A stretch of 64,000 bases of DNA from CAVWSM01 sp963799425 (GTDB lineage: Bacteria; Actinomycetota; Actinomycetes; Jiangellales; Jiangellaceae): assembly GCA_963799425.1 (NCBI GenBank), contig CAWCXA010000007.1:248001-312000 (forward strand), read 5' to 3'. Under the pieces are notes generated by a model. It saw only the letters and a program-made list of their open reading frames with translations, searched no databases and had not been told where the DNA came from. Position numbers and translations under genes: made by a program. Below are positions 50,843 to 58,847 of the stretch, in pieces. Within the stretch, counting starts at the first letter, position 1; each line of letters starts with the position of its first letter.

Positions 50843-51973
50843 TCAGCCGGATAGCCGCACCGGCATGAGGAGGTAGCGATAGTCATCGATCACGTCGCCA
50901 TCCAGCGCCGCCGCACCCTGCAGGACGGCTGGCTTGGTCGACTGGGTGAAAGCCAACTGAACGACCGGGGAGTCGATCGCACCGAGCCCATCGAGGAGAT
51001 AGCCGGGGTTGAACCCGATCGAGATGTCATCACCGTCGACGATCGCAGGTAGCGACTCGGAGGCTTGGGCATCCTCACCGGAGCCGGCCTCGAGCACCAC
51101 CTGGTCACCGGAGAAGGCGAGCCGGACCGGTGTGTTGCGCTCCGCGACAAGGGCTACCCGCCGGACCGCCTCGGTCAGGGCGGCGGTGTCGACTCGGGCG
51201 GTCGTGCCGGTCTCGGCGGGAAACAGCGAGCGGTACTTGGGGAAGTCGCCGTCGATGAGTCGAGTGGTCGTCCGGCGGCCCCCGGCTGCGACACCCATCA
51301 ACGTCTCCTGCCCGCCGGCAGCGAGGGAGAGCGAAACCTCACCGGAGAGCGACTTGGCGGTGTCGGCCAGAGTGCGGGCCGGAACGATGGCGACAGCGCT
51401 GACGTCGGGGGATGTCGGGTGCCAGTGCAGCTCACGCACCGCCAGCCGATAACGGTCGGTGGCAGCGAGGGTCACCCGCTCGCCATCAATCTCGATGCGG
51501 ACTCCCGTGAGCAACGGCAGCATGTCGTCGCGGCCGGCGGCGACCACGACCTGGCCCACGGCCGAGGCGAGCAGACCCGACGGCACCGTGCCGGACACAT
51601 CGGGCATTGCGGGCAGCTCCGGGTATTCCTCAACCGGCAGTGTCAGAAGAGTGAATCGGGCGCTGCCGCAGGTCAGGGCCACCTTGCCGGCGTCGGCGGT
51701 GAAGTCGACCGGTCGGTTGGGCAGTGATCGGCAGATGTCGGCCAGGAGCCGTCCGGACACGAGCGCCGTGCCCTCGTCAGCGACCTCGGCGTCGACAACA
51801 ACGCGCCCGGACACCTCGTAATCGAAGGCGGAGAGCATCAGTTGCCCATCGGCGGCGTCGAGCCGCAGCCCCGCGAGCACCGGCACTGTCGGCCGATTAG
51901 GCAAGGTCCGCGCCACCCACGCGACAGCGTCGGCGAGTACGTCGCGCTCCACACGGAACTTCACCGGGGCCAC
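50843..51973 (-). CDS. dnaN: DNA polymerase III beta sliding clamp
   Basis: The 376-residue ring subunit that tethers the replicative polymerase to DNA. The three repeated clamp domains are present: opening MAPVKFRVERDVLADAVAWVARTLPNRPTVPVLAGL (in parts), central TDRYRLAVRELHW, and C-terminal end YRYLLMPVRLSG. GTG start at 51973. It lies downstream of dnaA on the same strand, with the oriC-like region between. Confidence 0.98.
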   Translation of the reverse strand: MAPVKFRVERDVLADAVAWVARTLPNRPTVPVLAGLRLDAADGQLMLSAFDYEVSGRVVVDAEVADEGTALVSGRLLADICRSLPNRPVDFTADAGKVALTCGSARFTLLTLPVEEYPELPAMPDVSGTVPSGLLASAVGQVVVAAGRDDMLPLLTGVRIEIDGERVTLAATDRYRLAVRELHWHPTSPDVSAVAIVPARTLADTAKSLSGEVSLSLAAGGQETLMGVAAGGRRTTTRLIDGDFPKYRSLFPAETGTTARVDTAALTEAVRRVALVAERNTPVRLAFSGDQVVLEAGSGEDAQASESLPAIVDGDDISIGFNPGYLLDGLGAIDSPVVQLAFTQSTKPAVLQGAAALDGDVIDDYRYLLMPVRLSG

Positions 51974-52481
51974 CGTCCTTTGTAGCGAGCCATGTGTGCA
52001 GTCGAGCCGCGGACCGCGCAGCCTCCGTCGCGGTGCCTGGTGGAGCGCGTCAAGGCCTCATCCTTCCATGGCTAACCGACAGAACGAATGGTGGTCTGCA
52101 GACCTCCTAGGTGCGAGCTGCATAACGCAGTTTCCACAGCCCGGGCTGCCGCAACCTTGGCGTACGCATCGTTCTATATCTGGGTTGGTCGTTGTCGTAG
52201 GGGCCGTGGATATGTGGACAACCGAGGAGTGGCCAGGTCAGGTCGGAGTTCGTGTCCACGATCCCTGGTGACGGTGCAGCTCTGGGCCGTGCGCAACCAG
52301 GACGATGTCCACCGAGCCGTGTGGTTTTCCTCCGAGATCACAGAATTGCCCCCCAGCTTGTCCACAGGATTATCCACAACCTGTGTGTGGCGATTTGTCG
52401 GATGAACGTGAGCTCCGCGTTCGTCGTGCCCGGCCGCGAACTGGGTAGCACCATTCCAGCTCAGGCGTGCACACGCGGGGC
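51974..52481. other. oriC: Probable oriC region between dnaA and dnaN
   Basis: This 508-nt non-coding stretch has three exact DnaA boxes: TGTGGACAA (minus orientation) at 52213-52221, TTGTCCACA at 52358-52366 and TTATCCACA at 52370-52378. A weak box-like site (CGTGGATAT) lies at 52205-52213. AT-richer stretches occur at about 52120-52135 and 52170-52182. Actinobacterial origins typically lie in this interval. I find no gene here. The number of good boxes is small compared with Streptomyces. Confidence 0.75.
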
Positions 52482-53927
52482 TTACGACTGACGCGCCTGT
52501 TGCTTGATCCGGTTGGTGATCTCGGTGACCTGGTTGTAGACGCTGCGTCGCTCGGCCATCAGGTGACGGATCTTGCGCTCGGCATGCATGACCGTCGTAT
52601 GGTCGCGGCCACCGAACTGCTGGCCGATCTTTGGCAGCGAGAGGTCGGTCAGCTCACGGCAGAGATACATGGCGATCTGCCGGGCAGTGACGAGGACACG
52701 GCTGCGGCTCGTACCGCAGAGGTCGTCGATCGTGAGCGCGAAGTAGTCGGCCGTCACCGCCATGATCGTTGCGGGTGTGATCTCGGGGCTGGCTTCGGTC
52801 GGACCAAGATCTTTGAGAACGACCTCCGCGAGGGACAGGTCGACGCCCTGCCGGTTGAGGCTGGCGAACGCCGTGACGCGGATCAGTGCACCCTCGAGCT
52901 CGCGGATGTTGGTAGCGATGCGGCTGGCGATGAACCCCAGCACGTCGGTCGGGACGTTGAGCCGATCCTGCGCCGCCTTCTTGGACAAGATCGCGATGCG
53001 GGTCTCGAGGTCCGGTGGCTGCACGTCGCAGATGAGCCCCCACTCGAACCGGTTGCGCAGCCGGTCCTCAAGCGCGGACAGCTGCTTGGGGGGTCGGTCG
53101 GAGGTGATGACGATCTGCTTGTTGGCGTTGTGAAGCGTGTTGAAGGTATGGAAGAACTCTTCCTGCGTCTGGATTTTGCCTTCCAGGAACTGGATGTCGT
53201 CAATGAGCAGGACGTCGACATCGCGGTAGCGCCGCTGAAAGATCGGTGATTTGTCGTCACGGATCGAGTTGATGAACTCGTTGGTGAACTCCTCGCTCGA
53301 CACGTAGCGAACGCGGGTGCCCTCATAGATCTGTCGGGCGTAGTGCCCGATCGCGTGAAGCAGATGGGTCTTGCCCAGGCCGGACTCGCCATAGACAAGG
53401 AGGGGGTTGTAGGCCTTTCCGGGCGCTTCACCGACCGCCACCGCAGCGGCGTGGGCGAACCGGTTGCTCGAACCGATGACGAAGGTGTCGAACGTGTAGC
53501 GCGGGTTGAGTCGTGACTGCTCGCCGTCGCGGTAGGTCGCGGCAGGGGCGAGTAAAGCGGCGTGCAGCGGCGCGTAGGGGTCGTCGCCGAGGGCGGCGGT
53601 GGGTGCGGCTCCCGACCCGTTGCCCTCGATGATCTGCTCCGGTCGGGACGTCTCGTCGGTCGGCGCGGATACCGTCACGGCGAGCTGAACCTGGCAGCCG
53701 AGGATGGAGCCGAGCGCGTCGCACAAAATCGGGCGAAGTCGGGTTTCCAGGATGTTCTTCGCGAACTCGGATGGGACCGACACAACAGCCGTGCCCTCGA
53801 CGAAGGTCAGTGGGCGCGCCTGGGCGAGGAACGCCTGCTGCTGTCTGCCGAGCTCCGTGTCGCCAATGCGTCGGATTGCATCTGCCCAAGCAGTCGCGAA
53901 GTCCGGCGTCGTTCCCCCGTTGGTCAC
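52482..53927 (-). CDS. dnaA: Chromosomal replication initiator protein DnaA
   Basis: An AAA+ initiator of 481 residues. Domain I at the N-terminus is followed by a variable linker (DETSRPEQIIEGNGSG) and the AAA+ core with Walker A GESGLGKTHLLHAIG and Walker B VDVLLIDDIQFLEGK. The C-terminal DNA-binding domain has the signature RELTDLSLPKIGQQFGGRDH followed by TTVMHAERKI. GTG start at 53927. Confidence 0.98.
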   Translation of the reverse strand: MTNGGTTPDFATAWADAIRRIGDTELGRQQQAFLAQARPLTFVEGTAVVSVPSEFAKNILETRLRPILCDALGSILGCQVQLAVTVSAPTDETSRPEQIIEGNGSGAAPTAALGDDPYAPLHAALLAPAATYRDGEQSRLNPRYTFDTFVIGSSNRFAHAAAVAVGEAPGKAYNPLLVYGESGLGKTHLLHAIGHYARQIYEGTRVRYVSSEEFTNEFINSIRDDKSPIFQRRYRDVDVLLIDDIQFLEGKIQTQEEFFHTFNTLHNANKQIVITSDRPPKQLSALEDRLRNRFEWGLICDVQPPDLETRIAILSKKAAQDRLNVPTDVLGFIASRIATNIRELEGALIRVTAFASLNRQGVDLSLAEVVLKDLGPTEASPEITPATIMAVTADYFALTIDDLCGTSRSRVLVTARQIAMYLCRELTDLSLPKIGQQFGGRDHTTVMHAERKIRHLMAERRSVYNQVTEITNRIKQQARQS

Positions 53928-54454
53928 TGTGCGCGCTCCCGTGTCCCGTCGATCCGGTCAGTGCTTGTCTTGACTCGCCGTCCTGGCGGGCCTCGTCAGG
54001 CACCTTGAGCCGGCGAACGGTCCACAGAGTTTTCCACAACTTGTGGAGCGGTGATCCTTTGGGGCCACCCGGTTGGCAACCTATCTCTGAAGTGGCCTGA
54101 CAGAGCCATTTCAGCGATCTCGGTACCAGCCCGGATGACCCTTCCCGGAACCGTGGGGAAGGGCCGGTCTCGTGACGCTAACAACTTGTGGGGGACGCTT
54201 CAAGCGGTTGTCCACAGCCGAGCCCACGGTCACGCTCACCTCCGCATCAAAGAATGGTCCGTCGGCTCACCGCTCCGCGTTTGACCGGCGCCGCGCGGAC
54301 CACGTACCGTTAGGAAGTCCGGCGTCGGGCTTGCTTGGTATGCCTGCCGCGGGGTTCGTACGCCCTCTGATCTGTAGGCGTTTGGGCTCCGACCGGATGA
54401 CAGCTTGCATGTTTCCGGCTAGTGCCGGTGTCCGCCCGACTCTGGAGCCCGATC
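53928..54454. promoter_or_regulatory. dnaA-rpmH intergenic region with DnaA boxes
   Basis: A 527-nt stretch between the divergent dnaA and rpmH genes. It has an exact DnaA box TTGTCCACA at 54208-54216 and a one-mismatch box TTTTCCACA at 54030-54038 inside the palindrome TCCACAA-C-TTGTGGA (54033-54047). Another TCCACA hexamer is at 54021-54026. These sites near dnaA could serve autoregulation or extend the origin. A possible rpmH promoter lies further on. No gene is supported. Confidence 0.6.
54281..54310 (+). promoter_or_regulatory. Candidate rpmH promoter
   Basis: TTGACC at 54281-54286 and TACCGT at 54305-54310 are spaced by 18 nt, a sigma-70-like arrangement about 150 nt upstream of rpmH. 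The call is by pattern only. Confidence 0.35.
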
Positions 54455-54589
54455 GTGAAGCGCACGTTCCAGCCGAACAACCGCCGCCGTGCCAAGACGC
54501 ATGGCTTCCGTCTGCGCATGCGCACCCGCGCCGGCCGCGCGATTATCGCCGCGCGCCGGTCGAAGGGCCGCGCCCGCCTGTCGGCCTGA
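54455..54589 (+). CDS. rpmH: 50S ribosomal protein L34
   Basis: A 44-residue ribosomal protein read directly from the sequence: VKRTFQPNNRRRAKTHGFRL, then RMRTRAGRAIIAARRSKGRA and RLSA. It is complete and matches the L34 family along its full length. GTG start at 54455 with GGAG at 54444-54447. It begins the rightward cluster rpmH-rnpA-yidD-yidC-jag-rsmG-parA-parB. Confidence 0.96.
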   Translation: MKRTFQPNNRRRAKTHGFRLRMRTRAGRAIIAARRSKGRARLSA

Positions 54590-54611
54590 TCTGCGTTTCC
54601 GAGGACTCCCC

Positions 54612-54983
54612 GTGCTCCCGGCCACCCAACGGATCCGCCGGCGCGAGGAGTTTTCCACGACCGTGCGGAAGGGCCATCGTGCCACCAGCCCGCTCGTCGT
54701 CGTCCACGTGTTGCCCGGTTCATCCGAGGCGACCGAGACGGCTCGGGCGGGCTTCGTCGTGAGCCGGGCAGTGGGAGGTGCGGTCGTCCGCAACCAGGTC
54801 AAGCGTCGCCTTCGCCATCTCGTGACGCAGATGCTCGCCGACCTGCCGCCAGGCTCTTTGGTCGTGGTTCGGGCGCTGCCAGCGGCGGGTGGCGCCTCAA
54901 GTGAGCAGTTGGCAAGCTCTCTCACCCTGGCCGTCGCGCGTGCGTTGGGGCACTCGACTGTTGCACTCGGGGGCACGTCATGA
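54612..54983 (+). CDS. rnpA: Ribonuclease P protein component
   Basis: Protein subunit of RNase P, 123 residues. Family features are LPATQRIRRREEFSTTVRKG at the start and the RNR-type motif RAGFVVSRAVGGAVVRNQVKRRLRHL (in parts). GTG at 54612 is 22 nt after rpmH. The stop overlaps the yidD start by 4 nt (ATGA). Confidence 0.95.
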   Translation: MLPATQRIRRREEFSTTVRKGHRATSPLVVVHVLPGSSEATETARAGFVVSRAVGGAVVRNQVKRRLRHLVTQMLADLPPGSLVVVRALPAAGGASSEQLASSLTLAVARALGHSTVALGGTS

Positions 54984-55261
54984 AGCGGCTGCTCGTTGGG
55001 CTGATCAGGATCTACCAGATCGTGATCAGCCCGTTGCTTGGACAGCGGTGCCGCTACTACCCGTCCTGTTCCACGTATGCGCTCGAGGCCATCCAGGTCC
55101 ACGGTGCATTGCGCGGCACCTGGCTCGGTGCGCGCCGGTTGGCCAGGTGCCACCCATGGACCGACGGAGGGTACGACCCGGTGCCACCCGCTCGGCACAC
55201 ACCCATAACGGCGGAGTCGCGTAAGCCCGCCCCGACATCGCCGCACGCTCGAGGAGCTTGA
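54980..55261 (+). CDS. yidD: Membrane protein insertion efficiency factor YidD
   Basis: A 93-residue protein assisting YidC. The family core LIRIYQIVISPLLGQRCRYY and PSCSTYALEAIQVHGALRG is intact, including three conserved Cys. The C-terminal 20 residues are a variable tail. Its stop overlaps yidC (TTGA). Confidence 0.95.
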   Translation: MKRLLVGLIRIYQIVISPLLGQRCRYYPSCSTYALEAIQVHGALRGTWLGARRLARCHPWTDGGYDPVPPARHTPITAESRKPAPTSPHARGA

Positions 55262-56226
55262 GCTTCGTGTTAGACACGATCCTTAGTCCGCTGACCTTTG
55301 TCGTTTCCTGGATCATGGTCGGCTGGCACTGGCTATTCAGCCAGGTACTTCCCGACGGTCCAGCATGGTTGCTGTCGATCGTCGGCTTGGTCATCGTGGT
55401 GCGGGCAGCGCTGATCCCGCTCTTCGTGCGGCAGATCAGAGCGAGCCGCAAGCTTGCCCTGCTCCAGCCGCAGATGCGCGAGCTGCAGAAGAAGTACCAG
55501 CACGACAAGCAACGTCTCCAGCAGGAGATGATGGAGCTCTACCGCAAGGAGAAGACCAACCCGTTCTCCTCCTGCCTGCCTGTGCTGCTGCAGGCTCCTG
55601 TGTTCTTCGCGCTGTTCCGGGTGCTGAACGGCGCGTCCGGAGAGCCCGGACACCCCTTGGGCGCGTTCAAGACCAACGCTGAACTGTTCACGTCCTTCCA
55701 GAACGCCGAGGTTCTGGGCATCCAACTACACGACAGCTTCCGCCTCACGGACTCCGTTGGGACGCGCGTCGTTGCGATCGTCCTGGTCCTCATCATGACC
55801 TCATCGACGTATTTCACGCAGCACCAGTTGATGCGCAAGAACATGCCGAAGGAGGCTCTCGAAGGCCCCTTCGCGCAGCAGCAGAAGATCTTGATGTACG
55901 TCCTCCCGTTGGGCTTCCTCTTCTCCGGACTGTTCTTTCCCATCGGCGTCGTCATCTACTGGTGCGTGTCCAACTTGTGGACCGGTGCGCAGCAGTTCTA
56001 CGTGATCCGCAACATGCCGGCGCCCAACACGCCCGCGGAAGCGGCGTACAAGGCACGGATGGAGGCAAAGGCCCGCAAGAAGGGCAAGACGCCGGTGACT
56101 GTCCCGGCGGATGCGGCCGATGCCGAGGCGGCACCAGCACCGCAGCGTGTGCAGCCAAAGCGCCAGTCACGTTCGCAACGCTCCCCCTCCGGCGGCAGCG
56201 GTGCGCGGCCGAAAAAGAAGCGCTGA
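55258..56226 (+). CDS. yidC: Membrane protein insertase YidC
   Basis: An Oxa1-family insertase of 322 residues with five main membrane segments. WLLSIVGLVIVVRAALIPLFVRQ contains the conserved Arg of the hydrophilic groove, KLALLQPQMRELQKKYQHDK is the cytosolic hairpin, and NPFSSCLPVLLQAPVFFALF and FPIGVVIYWCVSNLWTGAQQF complete the fold. The C-terminal 60 residues are basic (ending RPKKKR). TTG at 55258 is used for the overlap with yidD; GTG at 55267 is an alternative. Confidence 0.95.
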   Translation: MSFVLDTILSPLTFVVSWIMVGWHWLFSQVLPDGPAWLLSIVGLVIVVRAALIPLFVRQIRASRKLALLQPQMRELQKKYQHDKQRLQQEMMELYRKEKTNPFSSCLPVLLQAPVFFALFRVLNGASGEPGHPLGAFKTNAELFTSFQNAEVLGIQLHDSFRLTDSVGTRVVAIVLVLIMTSSTYFTQHQLMRKNMPKEALEGPFAQQQKILMYVLPLGFLFSGLFFPIGVVIYWCVSNLWTGAQQFYVIRNMPAPNTPAEAAYKARMEAKARKKGKTPVTVPADAADAEAAPAPQRVQPKRQSRSQRSPSGGSGARPKKKR

Positions 56227-56299
56227 GCATTCCGCTGCGTGTCTCGCCATGGGCCTCGTGGCATAGCCACCGGCCCCCAGTACTTGAGGAGTGGACCCC

Positions 56300-56803
56300 G
56301 TGAGTGACGTGACCTCGACCGAGAACAGCGAGGCCACCTCGAGCCGATTCGAGCTGCTCGAGAAGGAAGGCGACATCGCCGCCGACTACCTCGAAGAGCT
56401 GCTCGACATCGCCGATGTCGACGGTGACCTTGACATAGACGTCGAGGGCGATCGCGCGATGGTCTCCATCGTCGGTGGCGACCTTGACCTCCTGGTCGGT
56501 CCTGAGGGTGACGTGCTTGAGGCGTTGCAAGAACTGACCAGGCTTGCGGTGCTGCGCGAGACAGGCGAGCGAAGCCGAATGATGCTCGACATCGCGGGCT
56601 TCCGGGCAAACAAGCGTGAGCAACTGACGCGGCTCGCCCAGCAGATGGTCGACCAGGTCAAGGCTTCGGGTGAGGCCGTGTCTCTCGCGCCGATGACCGC
56701 CTTCGAGCGAAAGGTTGTCCACGACGTCGCCACGGCGGCCGGCCTGCGCAGCGAGTCGGAGGGTGTCGAGCCAGATCGACACATCGTCATACAGTTGGCT
56801 TGA
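56300..56803 (+). CDS. jag: Jag/KhpB-type KH-R3H RNA-binding protein
   Basis: A 167-residue protein with a KH-like domain (residues about 25-95, ending DLLVGPEGDVLEALQELTRLA) and a C-terminal R3H domain (APMTAFERKVVHDVATAAGL, then EPDRHIVI). It binds RNA and influences division or cell-wall synthesis in other bacteria. GTG at 56300 is spaced 8 nt from GAGGAG; GTG at 56291 is too close. The stop overlaps rsmG. Confidence 0.92.
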   Translation: MSDVTSTENSEATSSRFELLEKEGDIAADYLEELLDIADVDGDLDIDVEGDRAMVSIVGGDLDLLVGPEGDVLEALQELTRLAVLRETGERSRMMLDIAGFRANKREQLTRLAQQMVDQVKASGEAVSLAPMTAFERKVVHDVATAAGLRSESEGVEPDRHIVIQLA

Positions 56804-57579
56804 CGGTGACGTCGGGTCGGGATCGGGACAGGCCGCACGACGTTTCACGTGAAACGGTGGGTGATCCACCCGCGGTCGCAGCCGAGGTTTTCGGCCACGG
56901 ACTTGCCCAGGCCGTTGCATTTGCTGAACTGCTTGCCACCGACGGTGTTGTAAGAGGTCTCATCGGCCCCCGCGAGGTGCCTCGACTATGGGACCGGCAC
57001 CTGCTGAACTGCGGTGTTGTGGCACCAGTGTTTCGTTCGCAAGCGCTTGTGTACGACGTCGGATCCGGCGCTGGGCTGCCCGGTATGGTGATCGCGCTGG
57101 CCCGCCCAGATCTTCGGCTGGTGCTGCTCGAACCGCTGCTTCGCCGCACGACGTTTCTCGAGGAGGCCGTCCGCGTGCTCGAACTGTCCAACGTCTCGGT
57201 CGTGCGCGGCCGGGCCGAGGAGTTCGCCGGCCGCGCGGCCAGCGACTATGTCACGTCGCGGGCCGTGGCGCCGCTTGATCGACTACTTCGATGGAGTGCA
57301 CCCTTGCTCAGGCAGGGCGGGGAACTTGTGGCGCTCAAAGGCGGCTCAGCAGCGGCGGAGATCGCGGCCGCAACGACCACATTGTCGTCCTTTGACGCGC
57401 AAGACGTGCGCACCGAGGTGGTCGGCGACGACCTGCTCGAGACGGGCACGACCCTCGTCAGGGCAACAATCAATCGGCCCCTTGGACCAGGCTCTCCGTC
57501 AAAGTCGCGGACCGCGCGAGGGTCACTCACGCGACCAGCCAGGCGCAACGACAGCTCACCGAAGGGACGTCAACGGTGA
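56800..57579 (+). CDS. rsmG: 16S rRNA 7-methylguanosine methyltransferase RsmG
   Basis: A SAM-dependent methyltransferase of 259 residues modifying G527 of 16S rRNA. SAM motif VYDVGSGAGLPGMVIALARPDL, then LLEPLLRRTTFLEE and SRAVAPLDRLL. The start may be TTG at 56800 (overlap with jag) or GTG at 56806. The N-terminal residues DVSRET are encoded by a parS site (56841-56856). The C-terminal 30 residues are a basic extension beyond the usual end of the family. The stop overlaps parA (GTGA). Confidence 0.93.
   Translation: MTVTSGRDRDRPHDVSRETVGDPPAVAAEVFGHGLAQAVAFAELLATDGVVRGLIGPREVPRLWDRHLLNCGVVAPVFRSQALVYDVGSGAGLPGMVIALARPDLRLVLLEPLLRRTTFLEEAVRVLELSNVSVVRGRAEEFAGRAASDYVTSRAVAPLDRLLRWSAPLLRQGGELVALKGGSAAAEIAAATTTLSSFDAQDVRTEVVGDDLLETGTTLVRATINRPLGPGSPSKSRTARGSLTRPARRNDSSPKGRQR
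56841..56856. other. parS: parS site 1 (inside rsmG)
   Basis: CGTTTCACGTGAAACG, containing the exact 14-bp parS core GTTTCACGTGAAAC. It lies in the rsmG reading frame, giving Val-Ser-Arg-Glu-Thr. ParB binds and spreads from such sites. Confidence 0.95.
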
Positions 57580-58847
57580 CCAGGCAAACCGGCTTGGGGT
57601 GGCCGGCAACGGATTCAGGGCACGAGGAACCTGCCGGGCTTGGGTGGCCGACCAACGGTGTCATTGCGGGACTGCCCCCCACGCCGGCTAACGGGGACGC
57701 GGCGTCGGCCACGATCGACTCCGCCGAGCCGACCAGAGAAGCCACAGGCAACGATCCAGCTCACAAAGAGGCTGGCAGGACCTCTGACTCGCCCGCCCCG
57801 ACCGATGATGTCGCGCCAAATGTTTCACGTGAAACCGAGGCGCGCCCGCGTCCTCGTGTCTTGACGGCGGCGGAGATCGCCGCGACCGCTCAGGAGGAGC
57901 TGGTGGAGGTCGACACCCCGATCGCGATGGAGGCGCACGCAGCGATCCTTGCGACGACTCGTCGAGGACCCTTGCCCAAGCCCGACCACACCCGGGTGCT
58001 CGTCGTGGCCAACCAGAAGGGTGGTGTGGGCAAGACGACGACGACCGTGAACATCGCGGCCGCTCTGGGCTTGGCGGGATTACGGACCCTCGTTGTCGAC
58101 CTCGACCCCCAAGGCAATGCATCGACGGCTCTGGGCGTGGACCATCACCGGGAGATCCCGAGCATCTACGACGTGCTGATCGAAGGGATGCCGCTGCGCG
58201 AGATAGTCCATCCCGCCGCCGATGTCGACCACCTGTTCTGCGCACCGGCCACCATCGAGCTGGCTGGCGCGGAGATCGAACTGGTCAGCGTTGTCGCCCG
58301 CGAGTCGCGGCTGCGCCGGTCGTTGCAGCAGTACTTGCACGAGGAGGCGGACCGCGGCGCAGCCTACGACTACGTGTTCATCGACTGCCCGCCCTCGCTG
58401 GGTCTACTCACCGTCAACGCCCTCGTCGGCGGCGATGAGGTCCTCATCCCCATTCAGTGCGAGTACTACGCGCTGGAGGGTCTGACCCAACTGCTGCGCA
58501 ACGTCAACCTCGTCAAGTCGCATCTCAACCCCACGCTTGAGGTGACCACGATCCTGTTGACGATGTACGACGCACGGACGCGATTGGCCGCGCAGGTCGC
58601 CGACGAGGTCCGGGCCCACTTCGGTGACACTGCGCTTTCGGCCACCATCCCACGATCGGTGCGGATCAGTGAGGCGCCAAGCTACGGGCAGTCTGTGATC
58701 ACCTACGACCCGGCCTCCAGCGGTGCGATGTCCTACCAGGAGGCGGCAACCGAACTCGCGCATCGCGGCGCGTCGTCCACGAAACAGCCCGTCGTCGGGA
58801 CGACCATGTTCGAAGAGACGTCGACACAACGGGAGGCACACCAGTGA
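57576..58847 (+). CDS. parA: Chromosome partitioning ATPase ParA/Soj
   Basis: A Walker-type ATPase of 423 residues. The deviant Walker A motif is VVANQKGGVGKTTTTVNIAA (residues about 144-163), followed by VDLDPQGNASTALG and DYVFIDCPPSLGLLTVNAL. Residues 1-140 form an unusually long extension of low complexity with two GLGWP repeats (residues 6-10 and 21-25) and a parS-encoded VSRET (83-87). The core after residue 140 is of normal length. GTG overlaps rsmG by 4 nt, and the stop overlaps parB. Confidence 0.96.
   Translation: MTRQTGLGWPATDSGHEEPAGLGWPTNGVIAGLPPTPANGDAASATIDSAEPTREATGNDPAHKEAGRTSDSPAPTDDVAPNVSRETEARPRPRVLTAAEIAATAQEELVEVDTPIAMEAHAAILATTRRGPLPKPDHTRVLVVANQKGGVGKTTTTVNIAAALGLAGLRTLVVDLDPQGNASTALGVDHHREIPSIYDVLIEGMPLREIVHPAADVDHLFCAPATIELAGAEIELVSVVARESRLRRSLQQYLHEEADRGAAYDYVFIDCPPSLGLLTVNALVGGDEVLIPIQCEYYALEGLTQLLRNVNLVKSHLNPTLEVTTILLTMYDARTRLAAQVADEVRAHFGDTALSATIPRSVRISEAPSYGQSVITYDPASSGAMSYQEAATELAHRGASSTKQPVVGTTMFEETSTQREAHQ
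57821..57836. other. parS: parS site 2 (inside parA)
   Basis: TGTTTCACGTGAAACC with the exact 14-bp core. It is in the parA frame and again reads Val-Ser-Arg-Glu-Thr, in the disordered N-terminal region. Confidence 0.95.
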
